This document shows, piece after piece, positions 41,982 to 49,804 of a stretch of 64,000 nt of DNA. The position numbers were made by a program, and so were the translations under genes. The DNA is taken from NCBI RefSeq assembly GCF_029201445.1, contig NZ_CP102381.1:806001-870000 (forward strand), written 5' to 3'. Each line of letters starts with the position of its first letter. The stretch's first letter is position 1. This stretch comes from Thiomicrorhabdus lithotrophica. Lineage in GTDB: Bacteria; Pseudomonadota; Gammaproteobacteria; Thiomicrospirales; Thiomicrospiraceae. Under the pieces are notes generated by a model. The model saw nothing but the letters and a program-made list of their open reading frames with translations, did not search any database and was not told the DNA's origin.

Positions 41982-43907
41982 GTGGATGAAGAAATTTTAC
42001 AAGACTTTTTAGTTGAAGCATCTGAGTTGGTTGATCAACTAAATGAGCAGTTAGTAGATTTAGAGCAATCACCTACTGATGCAGACTTGTTGAATGCCGT
42101 GTTTAGGGGGTTTCATACTGTTAAAGGTGGTGCTGGATTTCTTGGTATAACACCACTGATTGAAGTCTGCCATAGAGCTGAAAATGTCTTTGATAAAATT
42201 CGTAACGGTGATGTCAGTTACGATGCGGTTGCTGCAGATGTTATTTTGCGCGCTTTTGATGTGATAAGCGATTCAATAGAATTGCTTAATGACGGTGAAA
42301 GAGAGCTTCCTGAAAATGATCCACAACTTCTTATTGATCTTGACGTATTAACTAAAGGTGGGGCGGCAGCCGAACCCGAACCTGTTGTCGAAGAGCCTAA
42401 AGTGCAAAGTGGTCTTCAATTGCAAGAAGGTGTTGATCCAGATGGCGATATGACAGATGAAGAGTTTGAGGCATTACTCAATCAGCGAGACTCTTCATCG
42501 GTTCAACAAAGCTCTTCTCCGTCTGGACTTTCTTTGGCAGAAGGTGTTGATCCAGATGGTGATATGACAGATGAAGAGTTTGAGGCTTTACTTAACCAGC
42601 GTGATTCACAGCCAGCACAAGCTTCTCCCCAAGTTATTAAGGAATCTAATCCTCAGCCTGAAGTAGTTCCTGTGGCCGAGCCAAAACCTATTGTCAAACC
42701 AAAACCTGTTGAGAATAAGGCTACTAAAGCACCTGCAAAAAACAATGCTGAATCAACTGTTCGAGTTGATACCAAACGTCTAGATGAAATAATGAATCTT
42801 GTTGGTGAATTGGTTTTGGTCAGAAACCGTTTACTAACCTTAAGAGGTCCTGATCAGAACGTTGAAGATATTTCAAATGCAGTTGGAAATTTAGATCATG
42901 TAACAACGGATTTGCAAGCGTCAGTAATGAAAACTCGCATGCAACCTGTTAAGAAAGTATTTGGACGTTTTCCACGAGTGGTTCGCGACTTGGCAAGAAA
43001 GCTTGGAAAAGAGATTGATTTAGAGTTGAAAGGTGAAGAAACCGATTTAGATAAAAACCTTGTTGAAGCTCTAGCAGATCCGTTAGTACATCTAGTCCGA
43101 AATTCAGTGGATCATGGGGTTGAAATGCCAGATGTCCGTATGGCAGCAGGAAAGCCTAAGAATGGAACCGTTGTATTAGCTGCACAGCAAGAGGGTGATC
43201 ACATACTACTTTCGATTACTGATGATGGTAAAGGTATGGATCCTGAGTTGTTGCGCCGCAAAGCGGTTGAAAAAGGCATGATGGATGAAATGACAGCTAA
43301 TCAACTTGATGATAAGTCAGCGTTTGAATTAATCTTGTCAGCAGGGTTTTCAACAGCAGAAGCCATAAGTGATATCTCTGGGCGTGGTGTAGGGATGGAT
43401 GTAGTTAAAAATATGATTACCAAGTTAAACGGTAGCATAGAGATTAACTCTGTTCTTGGCCAAGGTACAGAAATAAGTATCCGTGTACCTTTAACATTAG
43501 CAATCCTTCCGACTTTAATGGTTTCTTTCGATGAAGATAGTTACGCAATACCATTAACCAGTGTTCAGGAAATTTTTGACTACGATAGTAGTAAAACCAA
43601 TAAAATTGATGGGCTGATGATGGTAAGGCTAAGAGAAAGAAGTGTCCCTTTGTTTTTCTTGTCAGAGTGGTTAGCGCCAAGTTCGGTTAAAGACGATTAC
43701 CGAGGCGACAAGGTTATTATCGTCTCTGTCGGTAATCAAAGAGCAGGCCTGGTAGTAGATCAAGTAAATGGCCAGGAAGAGGTTGTTATTAAACCTCTAG
43801 GAGTGGCTTTAAAGCACGTTAATGGTTATGCTGGGGCAACGATTACTGGAAATGGTAATATTGCCCTTATTTTAGATTTACCTGGCGTTGTAGAGCGTTT
43901 TCAGTAA
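41982..43907 (+). CDS. cheA: Chemotaxis histidine kinase CheA
   Basis: 641 residues from GTG 41982, placed 3 bases after an AGAGGTGAAG site; a GTG at 41973 lies inside that site. P1/Hpt domain has the phospho-accepting His45 in RGFHTVKGGAGFL. A linker (~125-255) contains two copies of a TDEEFEALLNQRDS element at ~149-209 and a Pro/Lys-rich part, with no obvious globular P2 domain. P3 dimerisation, P4 kinase (LVRNSVDHGVEMP, DDGKGMD, GRGVGMDVV) and P5 CheW-like domains complete the chain. It senses receptors through CheW and phosphorylates CheY and CheB. It is followed by cheW after 11 bases. Confidence 0.95.
   Translation: MDEEILQDFLVEASELVDQLNEQLVDLEQSPTDADLLNAVFRGFHTVKGGAGFLGITPLIEVCHRAENVFDKIRNGDVSYDAVAADVILRAFDVISDSIELLNDGERELPENDPQLLIDLDVLTKGGAAAEPEPVVEEPKVQSGLQLQEGVDPDGDMTDEEFEALLNQRDSSSVQQSSSPSGLSLAEGVDPDGDMTDEEFEALLNQRDSQPAQASPQVIKESNPQPEVVPVAEPKPIVKPKPVENKATKAPAKNNAESTVRVDTKRLDEIMNLVGELVLVRNRLLTLRGPDQNVEDISNAVGNLDHVTTDLQASVMKTRMQPVKKVFGRFPRVVRDLARKLGKEIDLELKGEETDLDKNLVEALADPLVHLVRNSVDHGVEMPDVRMAAGKPKNGTVVLAAQQEGDHILLSITDDGKGMDPELLRRKAVEKGMMDEMTANQLDDKSAFELILSAGFSTAEAISDISGRGVGMDVVKNMITKLNGSIEINSVLGQGTEISIRVPLTLAILPTLMVSFDEDSYAIPLTSVQEIFDYDSSKTNKIDGLMMVRLRERSVPLFFLSEWLAPSSVKDDYRGDKVIIVSVGNQRAGLVVDQVNGQEEVVIKPLGVALKHVNGYAGATITGNGNIALILDLPGVVERFQ
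42426..42608 (+). repeat. Duplicated segment in cheA (114-base period)
   Basis: Two ~69-base copies start at 42426 and 42540, each encoding EGVDPDGDMTDEEFEALLNQ followed by RDS. Codon 149 and codon 187 begin the copies. Their DNA is nearly identical, so the duplication is recent or kept by conversion. Confidence 0.9.
43744..43753. repeat. Iterated palindrome (GCAGGCCTGGT)
   Basis: In the P5 domain of cheA, read GCA GGC CTG GTA (AGLV). One outer base differs from the perfect 12-mer. Confidence 0.7.
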
Positions 43908-43918
43908 GGAGAAAGTAA

Positions 43919-44413
43919 ATGGAATTAGCTAAAAAATCTTTATCCTCTGCAGGGCAATCTATGGAAGCGATGGATGATGAGGACGAATACACAGGCCCTA
44001 GGGCTCGTTGTGTATTGTTTACTCTTGATAGTGAAATATATGGTATCCATGTAAAAAAGATTCGTGAAGTTTTAAGGGTTGGTAAAATTCGAGACGTCGC
44101 TGGTTCTGATTACAATGTATTAGGGGTGATTAACGTTAGAGGTGTGATTGTTACGGTTATTGATGTTCGCGTAATGTTTGGCATGCCTTCTAAAGAAGTT
44201 ACAGATTTATCTCGTATTATTATTGTTGAGCTTGATGACGAACGTACCGTAGGGATGTTAGTAGATTTTGTAATGGAAGTAAAAGATATTCCAGAAAACC
44301 GCTTTGAGGCATTATCTTCAACGAAAGATAATGCTTCAAAGTATATTCAAAGCATTGCCCACTTTGAAGATAATGTAATTATTTTAATAGAAGTAGATAA
44401 TATGTTTGGCTAG
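43919..44413 (+). CDS. cheW: Chemotaxis coupling protein CheW
   Basis: 164 residues, a single CheW domain: VLFTLDSEIYGIHVKKIREVLRV, VLGVINVRGVIVTVIDVRVMFGMP and VGMLVDFVMEVKDIPENR. It links receptors to CheA P5. A charged N-terminal extension of ~30 residues (DDEDEYTGPRA) precedes the domain. GGAG lies 8 bases before ATG. It ends the plus-strand flagellar block, followed by a bidirectional terminator. Confidence 0.94.
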   Translation: MELAKKSLSSAGQSMEAMDDEDEYTGPRARCVLFTLDSEIYGIHVKKIREVLRVGKIRDVAGSDYNVLGVINVRGVIVTVIDVRVMFGMPSKEVTDLSRIIIVELDDERTVGMLVDFVMEVKDIPENRFEALSSTKDNASKYIQSIAHFEDNVIILIEVDNMFG

Positions 44414-44441
44414 CTTATCTAGTTGTTTGACTACTAAAAAG

Positions 44442-44463
44442 ACCGCTGAAATGCGGTTTTTTT
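44442..44463. terminator. Bidirectional terminator between cheW and the minus-strand flhB-like gene
   Basis: ACCGC (44442-44446) pairs with GCGGT (44453-44457). Seven T follow on the plus strand and an A run precedes it, giving a T run on the minus strand. It serves the two convergent units. Confidence 0.8.
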
Positions 44464-44489
44464 GTGTTGAGTTATTAATAGAGTATGGG

Positions 44490-44831
44490 TTAGCGGTCTT
44501 TTTTGGGGTTTGTATCTACGGTTTGCTCTAAAGGATTAGAAGTCTGGCTTGAGTTTTCTGGAGGGGATTTACCACTTACTTGGTAGGCAAAAATCAACAC
44601 TTGAGCAACGGCTTCATATAACGCTTCAGGTATCTCTTGGTTAAGCTCAACCTGGCTTAAAAGATTAATTAATTCAGGATCTTGCTGTATAGGTATGTTA
44701 TGCGCTTTAGCGGTTTCAATAATCTCTTGTGCAATGTAACCTTTTCCCTTAGCGGTAACTTTTGGTGCGCCGCTACCTTCATACTCAAGTGAAACAGCAA
44801 AGTTATCAGCTAAGGTTTTAGTGTCAGCCAT
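44490..44831 (-). CDS. FlhB cytoplasmic-domain homologue (FhlB-like)
   Basis: 113 residues corresponding to the C-terminal cytoplasmic part of FlhB only: GAPKVTAKGKGYIAQEIIETAKAHNIPIQQDPELINLLSQVELNQEIPEALYEAVAQVLIFAY. The membrane part and the NPTH cleavage site are missing. Such short proteins occur in many polar-flagellum bacteria, where they may replace the cleaved FlhB C-terminal piece or act in export switching. Full-length FlhB is at 34555. A terminator lies between it and the STAS gene upstream, so it may need its own promoter. Confidence 0.85.
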   Translation of the reverse strand: MADTKTLADNFAVSLEYEGSGAPKVTAKGKGYIAQEIIETAKAHNIPIQQDPELINLLSQVELNQEIPEALYEAVAQVLIFAYQVSGKSPPENSSQTSNPLEQTVDTNPKKDR

Positions 44832-44881
44832 AAGAGTAAAATATCACGGTAAAAAAGGTTAGATAAAGAATATTTAGATAT

Positions 44882-44909
44882 AAAAAAAGCGGTTTAAAAC
44901 CGCTTTTTT
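44882..44909 (-). terminator. Hairpin terminator after the STAS gene
   Basis: AAAAAAGCGGTTT pairs with AAACCGCTTTTTT around a one- or two-base loop. It has T runs on both strands but lies just downstream of the minus-strand STAS stop. Confidence 0.85.
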
Positions 44910-44910
44910 G

Positions 44911-45183
44911 TTAAAAGGCTAACGCTTGGTCAATACCAATTTTTTTAGCACTGGTAGTTAATATTTCTGGAACATCTTGCCACGTAACCGTTTTTCCATT
45001 GTCGCTAGCGGTTTTAACTAACACTAATAGTGCTTGTAAGCCAGAGGTGTCAATGGTTTCTAGAGCAGAAGCTTCAATAACTATTTCATCACTCATATCG
45101 TTAAGTTTTTTGTTGAGGTCATTAAAATGACTTTCAATTTGATGAATCGTTAAGCTTTCTGGAAGTTGAATTGTATCGCTCAT
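44911..45183 (-). CDS. STAS-domain protein
   Basis: 90 residues, a single STAS domain (IQLPESLTIHQIESHFNDLNKKL, IVIEASALETIDTSGLQALLVLVKTA). The DTSGLQ segment carries the Ser/Thr at the site phosphorylated in anti-anti-sigma factors such as SpoIIAA. No partner anti-sigma kinase is in the window. It follows a CheY-like and a CheW-like gene on the same strand, so it probably works with a chemotaxis-like phosphorelay, for example as part of a receptor array output. The role is not known. Confidence 0.85.
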   Translation of the reverse strand: MSDTIQLPESLTIHQIESHFNDLNKKLNDMSDEIVIEASALETIDTSGLQALLVLVKTASDNGKTVTWQDVPEILTTSAKKIGIDQALAF

Positions 45184-45207
45184 GAGGTTACCCCTTGAAA
45201 AGGCTGA

Positions 45208-45567
45208 TTAAAGCACTCGACTAATAACAGAAAGAAGTTTTTCTGGGCTAAAAGGTTTAACAATCCAACCCGTTGCACCCGCTTCTTTACCTTTTGTTTT
45301 CATATCACCTGATGATTCGGTAGTTAAGCAAAGAATAGGTGTAAACTTAAAGTTAGGCATTGCTCTTAAAGCGGTAATCAATTCAATACCATTCATATTA
45401 GGCATATTGATATCGGTAACAATCAAGTCAAATTGATTCTGTTTTGCTATTTCTAGAGCAACCGCACCATCTTCAGCTTCAGTTACATCATGTCCAGCCG
45501 ATTTAAGGGACATGCCTACCATTTGTCTCATAGATTTAGAATCATCAACAGCTAAGATTTTTGACAT
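45208..45567 (-). CDS. CheY-like response regulator, second copy
   Basis: 119 residues, receiver only. MSKILAVDDSKSMRQMVGMSL, phospho-accepting Asp in LIVTDINMPNMNG near residue 53, Thr in LCLTTESS and Lys in IVKPFSPEKL. It is closer to the CheY subtype found with STAS/CheW genes than to motor CheY at 40650 (which has SDWNMPQMTG). It lies between the CheW-like and STAS genes in a minus-strand unit. Confidence 0.88.
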   Translation of the reverse strand: MSKILAVDDSKSMRQMVGMSLKSAGHDVTEAEDGAVALEIAKQNQFDLIVTDINMPNMNGIELITALRAMPNFKFTPILCLTTESSGDMKTKGKEAGATGWIVKPFSPEKLLSVISRVL

Positions 45568-45634
45568 CTTAATACTCTCACTTTTAAATTTAATATTTAT
45601 AAAATTTAGTTAATTGGTACCATTATACAGAGGG

Positions 45635-46189
45635 TTATTCGATATTTAAGGCTTTTTTAATTGAAGCAAGAATACCATCGTTAATTAATTGATCAACGTG
45701 CAGAACAATAACCATTTTGTCAGCAACCGTAGCCAAGCCATTTACATACTCGGTATGAACAGTACCTGACATCTCAGGCGAGGGTTGAAGTTGACTATCG
45801 TTTAATGAATAAACATCTGATACACCGTCAACAACAAGACCAATGATTTTTTGGTTGCCTGTGCTGTCTTCTGAACGAACAATGATGACAACGGTAGAAT
45901 CGTTATAAGTCAGATTTTCTAACCCAAAACGAACTCTTAAATCAACAATAGGAACAACTGAACCTCTTAAGTTGATTACACCCATGACGTAGTCAGGAGT
46001 GTTAGGTATAGCTGTGGTTTTCTCCCAGCCCTTAATCTCTTGAACTCTCAAGATATCCACACCATATTCTTCATTGCCTAAAACAAAGCTTAATACTTGG
46101 TCTTCAACCGTTTCGCTTTGTTCAATATGTTCTTGAATAGCATCCAAGTTTTTGTCCATGTTGGCTATCTCTCTTTGATTTTCTGACAT
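45635..46189 (-). CDS. CheW-like coupling protein, second copy
   Basis: 184 residues. An N-terminal ~28 residues (EIANMDKNLDAIQEHIEQSET) precede the CheW domain: VLSFVLGNEEYGVDILRVQEIKGW, TAIPNTPDYVMGVINLRGSVVPIVDLRVRFGLE and IIGLVVDGVSDVYSL. With the CheY-like gene 67 bases downstream it resembles the two halves of CheV encoded separately. A sigma54 promoter at 46307-46322 reads into it. The second in-frame ATG (MDKNLDA) is an alternative start. Confidence 0.9.
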   Translation of the reverse strand: MSENQREIANMDKNLDAIQEHIEQSETVEDQVLSFVLGNEEYGVDILRVQEIKGWEKTTAIPNTPDYVMGVINLRGSVVPIVDLRVRFGLENLTYNDSTVVIIVRSEDSTGNQKIIGLVVDGVSDVYSLNDSQLQPSPEMSGTVHTEYVNGLATVADKMVIVLHVDQLINDGILASIKKALNIE

Positions 46190-46306
46190 TTATTGAATAA
46201 ATTAACCGATTCACTATAAAAGGTCTAGTGTTGCGCAAATCTATTTAAGTAAATATTCGTTTTAAAATTACAATTTAAATGACAAAGGGTTGTTTATCCA
46301 AGAACA

Positions 46307-46322
46307 AGCAATAATATTGCCA
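46307..46322 (-). promoter_or_regulatory. Sigma54 promoter of the minus-strand cheW-like operon
   Basis: On the minus strand this reads TGGCAATATTATTGCT, with full TGGCA and TTGCT boxes and 12-base GG-to-GC spacing. The start would be near 46295, about 105 bases before the cheW-like ATG. Confidence 0.8.
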
Positions 46323-46348
46323 GTTTTAATATTGGAGGGCTATAAACT

Positions 46349-47398
46349 TTAAATCTTAATGTCAATTAGCGCCATTTTTGTCGTGTTGTCTGTCTTAACT
46401 GGTTTTTTATGGGTGATTTGAACGCTGTTTAATTGTAATTCATTACTATTTAGTAGTTGCTTTAGTGATTCAATTTGAGAAGCTACGTTACTTTCTAGTT
46501 CTTCCGTTTCACACCATAAAAAGCAATCTAAAAGACCTTGTTCAGAGAGTTTCAACTTTGCTGAAAGCAACCCACTAGGTAGAGTCAAGTCTATATACGC
46601 TTCCCATTGTGTTTGTTCACTTTGTTCATTTTTTCTTAATTCTATATAATCTTTGTTGTTGCCCTTGGTTCGTTCAAATGGGACTTCTAGTGGCGTAATA
46701 TTTGGATTTTCAAAAAGTTGAACTTGCTGAACAGTAAGCCGACTAAGCGCTTGATTAAGTAGGGTTGATAGTTTATTTAAACTACTTGATGCACTCTGTT
46801 GTTGTAAACTTGAAACTTGTTGTTGAAGTTGCAAAATTTGCGCTTTTACGTCATTTTTGAGAGTGGTTGCAACTTTGTTTTTATTTGTACTTCCGAGTTT
46901 TGATTCTAAAAATAGGCCGCTTTCAGTTAACTTTTGTTTAATGCTTTGTCCATTTATCCCTTGATTGCTTTTTGAAAGCTGGTCTAAAAGCTGTTGTAGT
47001 GGTGTTTGTATGCTTGGCGGCAAAGATTGCAATAGATTAATTTGTTGAAATACCTGGGTTAAAGGCGTTTGATTGGGAATAAATTGCCGGTAGGCAGTCT
47101 GAATAGCCTGTTGGCTAGTTCCACTATTATTTGGTTTAGCTTGTGAAGTGATGATTGAGAGTTGTATATCAGGTTTAATCTGATTAACTCTGATTTGTAT
47201 CGTTCCACTCTCTTGTATGGGTGTTCTAGTGTTAGCAAGTAAGGTTTGGTTGCCGATTGTTATTTGGGCTTGATTATTGCTGATAGGTTGAACGTTAGCC
47301 GAGAGAGTTTGTCCTACTTTTAGTAGGCTGGTAACAGCGTTGCTTGACTTTATAGTCAAAGCTTGGGCATTGATGAGGTTATTGGATATGGTTACCAT
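46349..47398 (-). CDS. FliK-like hook-length control domain protein, second copy
   Basis: 349 residues from ATG at 47398; a TTG 48 bases upstream is an alternative. The N-terminal and central parts are Gln/Ser/Asn-rich (SLLKVGQTLSANVQ, LQQQVSSLQQQSASSS). The C-terminal ~90 residues resemble Flg_hook: YIDLTLPSGLLSAKLKLSEQGLLDCFLWCETEELESNVASQIESLKQLL. Members next to flhB-like genes are known in other gammaproteobacteria. It may be a second ruler or an accessory export protein. There is no clear ribosome site, so the start is uncertain. Confidence 0.65.
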   Translation of the reverse strand: MVTISNNLINAQALTIKSSNAVTSLLKVGQTLSANVQPISNNQAQITIGNQTLLANTRTPIQESGTIQIRVNQIKPDIQLSIITSQAKPNNSGTSQQAIQTAYRQFIPNQTPLTQVFQQINLLQSLPPSIQTPLQQLLDQLSKSNQGINGQSIKQKLTESGLFLESKLGSTNKNKVATTLKNDVKAQILQLQQQVSSLQQQSASSSLNKLSTLLNQALSRLTVQQVQLFENPNITPLEVPFERTKGNNKDYIELRKNEQSEQTQWEAYIDLTLPSGLLSAKLKLSEQGLLDCFLWCETEELESNVASQIESLKQLLNSNELQLNSVQITHKKPVKTDNTTKMALIDIKI

Positions 47399-47545
47399 AG
47401 TGTCAATACTAAGTTTAAGGTTTTGCTTGCAAGGCTTGGTAATCAATTATATTCTTAATTACAGTTAATTAATTTTTTCTTTCTTAAATTTTAGCTTAAG
47501 TAGAATAAATTCAAACACTATAAGATTTTAAGGTACGGTTTAAGC

Positions 47546-48373
47546 ATGAATGAGCGCGAATTTGATTTTAAAGATAAAGATTTTAATAGAGTAAAAACTA
47601 TTGTCTATGATTATGCAGGTATCGATTTAAACGAATCTAAGAAAAATTTAGTATATAACCGTTTATCAAAACGAATTCGTTTTTTAAATATGCAAACTTT
47701 TTCTGAATATCTTGATTTTGTTGAGGCACAAGGAGAAGCTGAATTTGTTCATCTTATCAATGCCATCACCACAAATTTAACCTTCTTTTTCAGAGAAAAT
47801 CATCATTTTGAATATCTAATCAATACGGTTATACCAGGCCTGGTAAGTCAGAATTCAGCAAAAAAGAAGATTCGTATTTGGTCTGCTGGTTGTTCTACAG
47901 GTGAGGAGCCATATTCAATTGCTATCGCTTTAAAAGAAGCTGTACCTATGGGTTGGGATGCGAAGGTTATTGCTACTGATTTAGATTCTAATGTTGTTAA
48001 TACAGGGCAGCGTGGTGTCTATAAAGATGACCGTTTAAAAGGCGTGAGTGAAGAGCGTAAAAAACGCTGGTTTTTAAAAGGTTCAGGTTCTCAAGAGGGT
48101 TATGTAAAAGTCAAACCAGAGTTACAAGACATTATTGAATTTGGACAACTGAATTTAATGGATGAGTGGCCTTTAAAAGATGCAATTGATGTAATATTTT
48201 GTAGAAATGTGGTGATTTATTTTGATAAACCAACACAAAGTAAATTGTTTAATCGTTATGCGGACAGGCTGCCAAATAATGGACATTTGTTTATAGGGCA
48301 TTCAGAGTCATTGTATAAAGTCTGTGATCGTTTTGAGCTTTTAGGGCAAACGATTTATAAAAAACTTCATTAA
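47546..48373 (+). CDS. cheR: Chemotaxis protein methyltransferase CheR
   Basis: 275 residues. An N-terminal helical CheR_N domain (FDFKDKDFNRVKTIVYDYAGIDL) is followed by the SAM domain: RIWSAGCSTGEEPYSIAIAL (SAM binding) near 115, KVIATDLDSNVVNTGQRGVY, and FCRNVVIYFD near 225. It methylates receptor glutamates. It heads a cheR-cheB pair, with no cheD between. Confidence 0.94.
   Translation: MNEREFDFKDKDFNRVKTIVYDYAGIDLNESKKNLVYNRLSKRIRFLNMQTFSEYLDFVEAQGEAEFVHLINAITTNLTFFFRENHHFEYLINTVIPGLVSQNSAKKKIRIWSAGCSTGEEPYSIAIALKEAVPMGWDAKVIATDLDSNVVNTGQRGVYKDDRLKGVSEERKKRWFLKGSGSQEGYVKVKPELQDIIEFGQLNLMDEWPLKDAIDVIFCRNVVIYFDKPTQSKLFNRYADRLPNNGHLFIGHSESLYKVCDRFELLGQTIYKKLH
47833..47844. repeat. Iterated palindrome ACCAGGCCTGGT
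   Basis: Perfect copy in cheR, just before the SAM motif, read CCA GGC CTG GTA (PGLV), flanked T...AA. Confidence 0.9.
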
Positions 48374-48442
48374 TTATGTGTGGCATTAGTCACCAAACCA
48401 GAATACACAGAATAAAGAACGTTTCAAAATTAAAGGAATAAC

Positions 48443-49567
48443 GTGAGCACTCCAATAAAAGTTTTAATCGTTGATGATTCAGCACTTGTAAGAAAAATGT
48501 TGCAGGAAATGTTGTCAACCGATCCAGCAATCCAAGTTGTTGGAACTGCGTTTGATCCATTTGATGCACGAGAAAAGATTAAGCAACTACATCCAGATGT
48601 TTTAACGTTGGATGTTGAAATGCCTAAAATGGATGGCGTGACTTTTCTAAAAAACTTAATGCGATTGCATCCGGTTCCAGTAGTTATGGTTTCTACTTTA
48701 ACTGAAAAGGGAGCGGATGTTACCTTTGAGGCGATGGATTTAGGTGCGGTTGATTTTGTAACTAAACCTAAAATAGATTTAGCCCATACGTTTGAAGATT
48801 ATACGGTGGAAATTTGTACTAAAGTTAAAACTGCTGGCAAAGTTAGTAAAAGGATGCTGGAACGTCAATACGCTCGTTATGTTGCAAACCAAACAAAAAG
48901 ACCTGTTATGGCTAGCGCTTCAGTAACCAGTGAGCAAAAAAGATCTACAGATGCCGTGTTACCCAAATCAAGTTTTAATAGTAAACATTTTAAAACCACA
49001 GACAAAGTTGTTGCCTTAGGCGCCTCTACTGGTGGTACTGAAGCAATTAAAGAAGTACTGATGCGTTTGCCTGCAACGGCTCCTGGTATTGTCATTACTC
49101 AGCATATACCAGCGGCGTTTAGTGGGCCTTTTGCTAAAAGGATGGATACGATTACTGAAATGACAGTTCAGCAAGCGCAAGATGGTCAGCAAATATTGCC
49201 AGGTCACGTTTATATTGCGCCAGGTGACAAACATCTAATGATTGCACGAGATGGCGCTAGGTACGTTTGTCGTTTAAATGATGGCCCACCAGTAAACCGC
49301 CATAAACCTTCTGTTGATGTCATGTATAGAAGTGTTGTTCAAAATGTCGGGCCAAATGCAATTGGAGTCTTATTAACCGGTATGGGGGCTGATGGTGCAG
49401 CAGGTATGAAAGAACTGCAAGATGTCGGTGCTCCAACAATGGCGCAAGATGAAAAAACGAGCGTTGTTTGGGGAATGCCAGGTGAAGCAGTGAAATTAGG
49501 CGCTGCAAATTTTGTTATGCCATTAGAGCAAGTTGCAAGCAAGATTTTAGAACTTGCAAATCGTTGA
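48443..49567 (+). CDS. cheB: Receptor methylesterase / glutamine deamidase CheB
   Basis: 374 residues. Receiver domain (~1-125; IVDDSALVRKML, phospho-accepting Asp in LTLDVEMPKMDG near residue 56) and catalytic domain (~190-374). The catalytic triad motifs are GASTGGTEAI (Ser), TQHIPAAFSGPFAKRM (His) and LLTGMGADGAAGM (Asp). CheA-phosphorylated CheB removes methyl groups from receptors. GTG start has an AAAGGA site 9 bases upstream. It follows cheR by 69 bases. Confidence 0.94.
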   Translation: MSTPIKVLIVDDSALVRKMLQEMLSTDPAIQVVGTAFDPFDAREKIKQLHPDVLTLDVEMPKMDGVTFLKNLMRLHPVPVVMVSTLTEKGADVTFEAMDLGAVDFVTKPKIDLAHTFEDYTVEICTKVKTAGKVSKRMLERQYARYVANQTKRPVMASASVTSEQKRSTDAVLPKSSFNSKHFKTTDKVVALGASTGGTEAIKEVLMRLPATAPGIVITQHIPAAFSGPFAKRMDTITEMTVQQAQDGQQILPGHVYIAPGDKHLMIARDGARYVCRLNDGPPVNRHKPSVDVMYRSVVQNVGPNAIGVLLTGMGADGAAGMKELQDVGAPTMAQDEKTSVVWGMPGEAVKLGAANFVMPLEQVASKILELANR

Positions 49568-49624
49568 TAATTGAATTTAAAAACACATTCTTTAGAATAT
49601 TAATAATCAGCAAAAACTCAATAC

Positions 49625-49659
49625 GCCCATGGTTAAAATGTTTTTTACCATGGGCTTTT
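49625..49659 (+). terminator. Terminator after cheB
   Basis: GCCCATGGT (49625-49633) pairs with ACCATGGGC (49647-49655), extended by A/T pairs inside, followed by TTTT. Confidence 0.75.
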
Positions 49660-49710
49660 GTATGCATAATACCCTAACGGATATTGATCTTAATTATAGC
49701 GATGAATCCT

Positions 49711-49726
49711 TGGCATATTAACTGCT
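49711..49726 (+). promoter_or_regulatory. Sigma54 promoter of the receptor gene at 49805
   Basis: TGGCATATTAACTGCT: TGGCA intact, 12 bases between GG and GC, one mismatch in TTGC. Predicted start near 49736. It closely resembles the fliE promoter (TGGCATATCAATTGCT). Confidence 0.7.
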
Positions 49727-49804
49727 TAAACGATCTGCATAGACGTTATATTTATCATTCGCCATTACCATTTTGGTAGGCAAAAAGTTTTAAGGAAGAT
49801 TATC

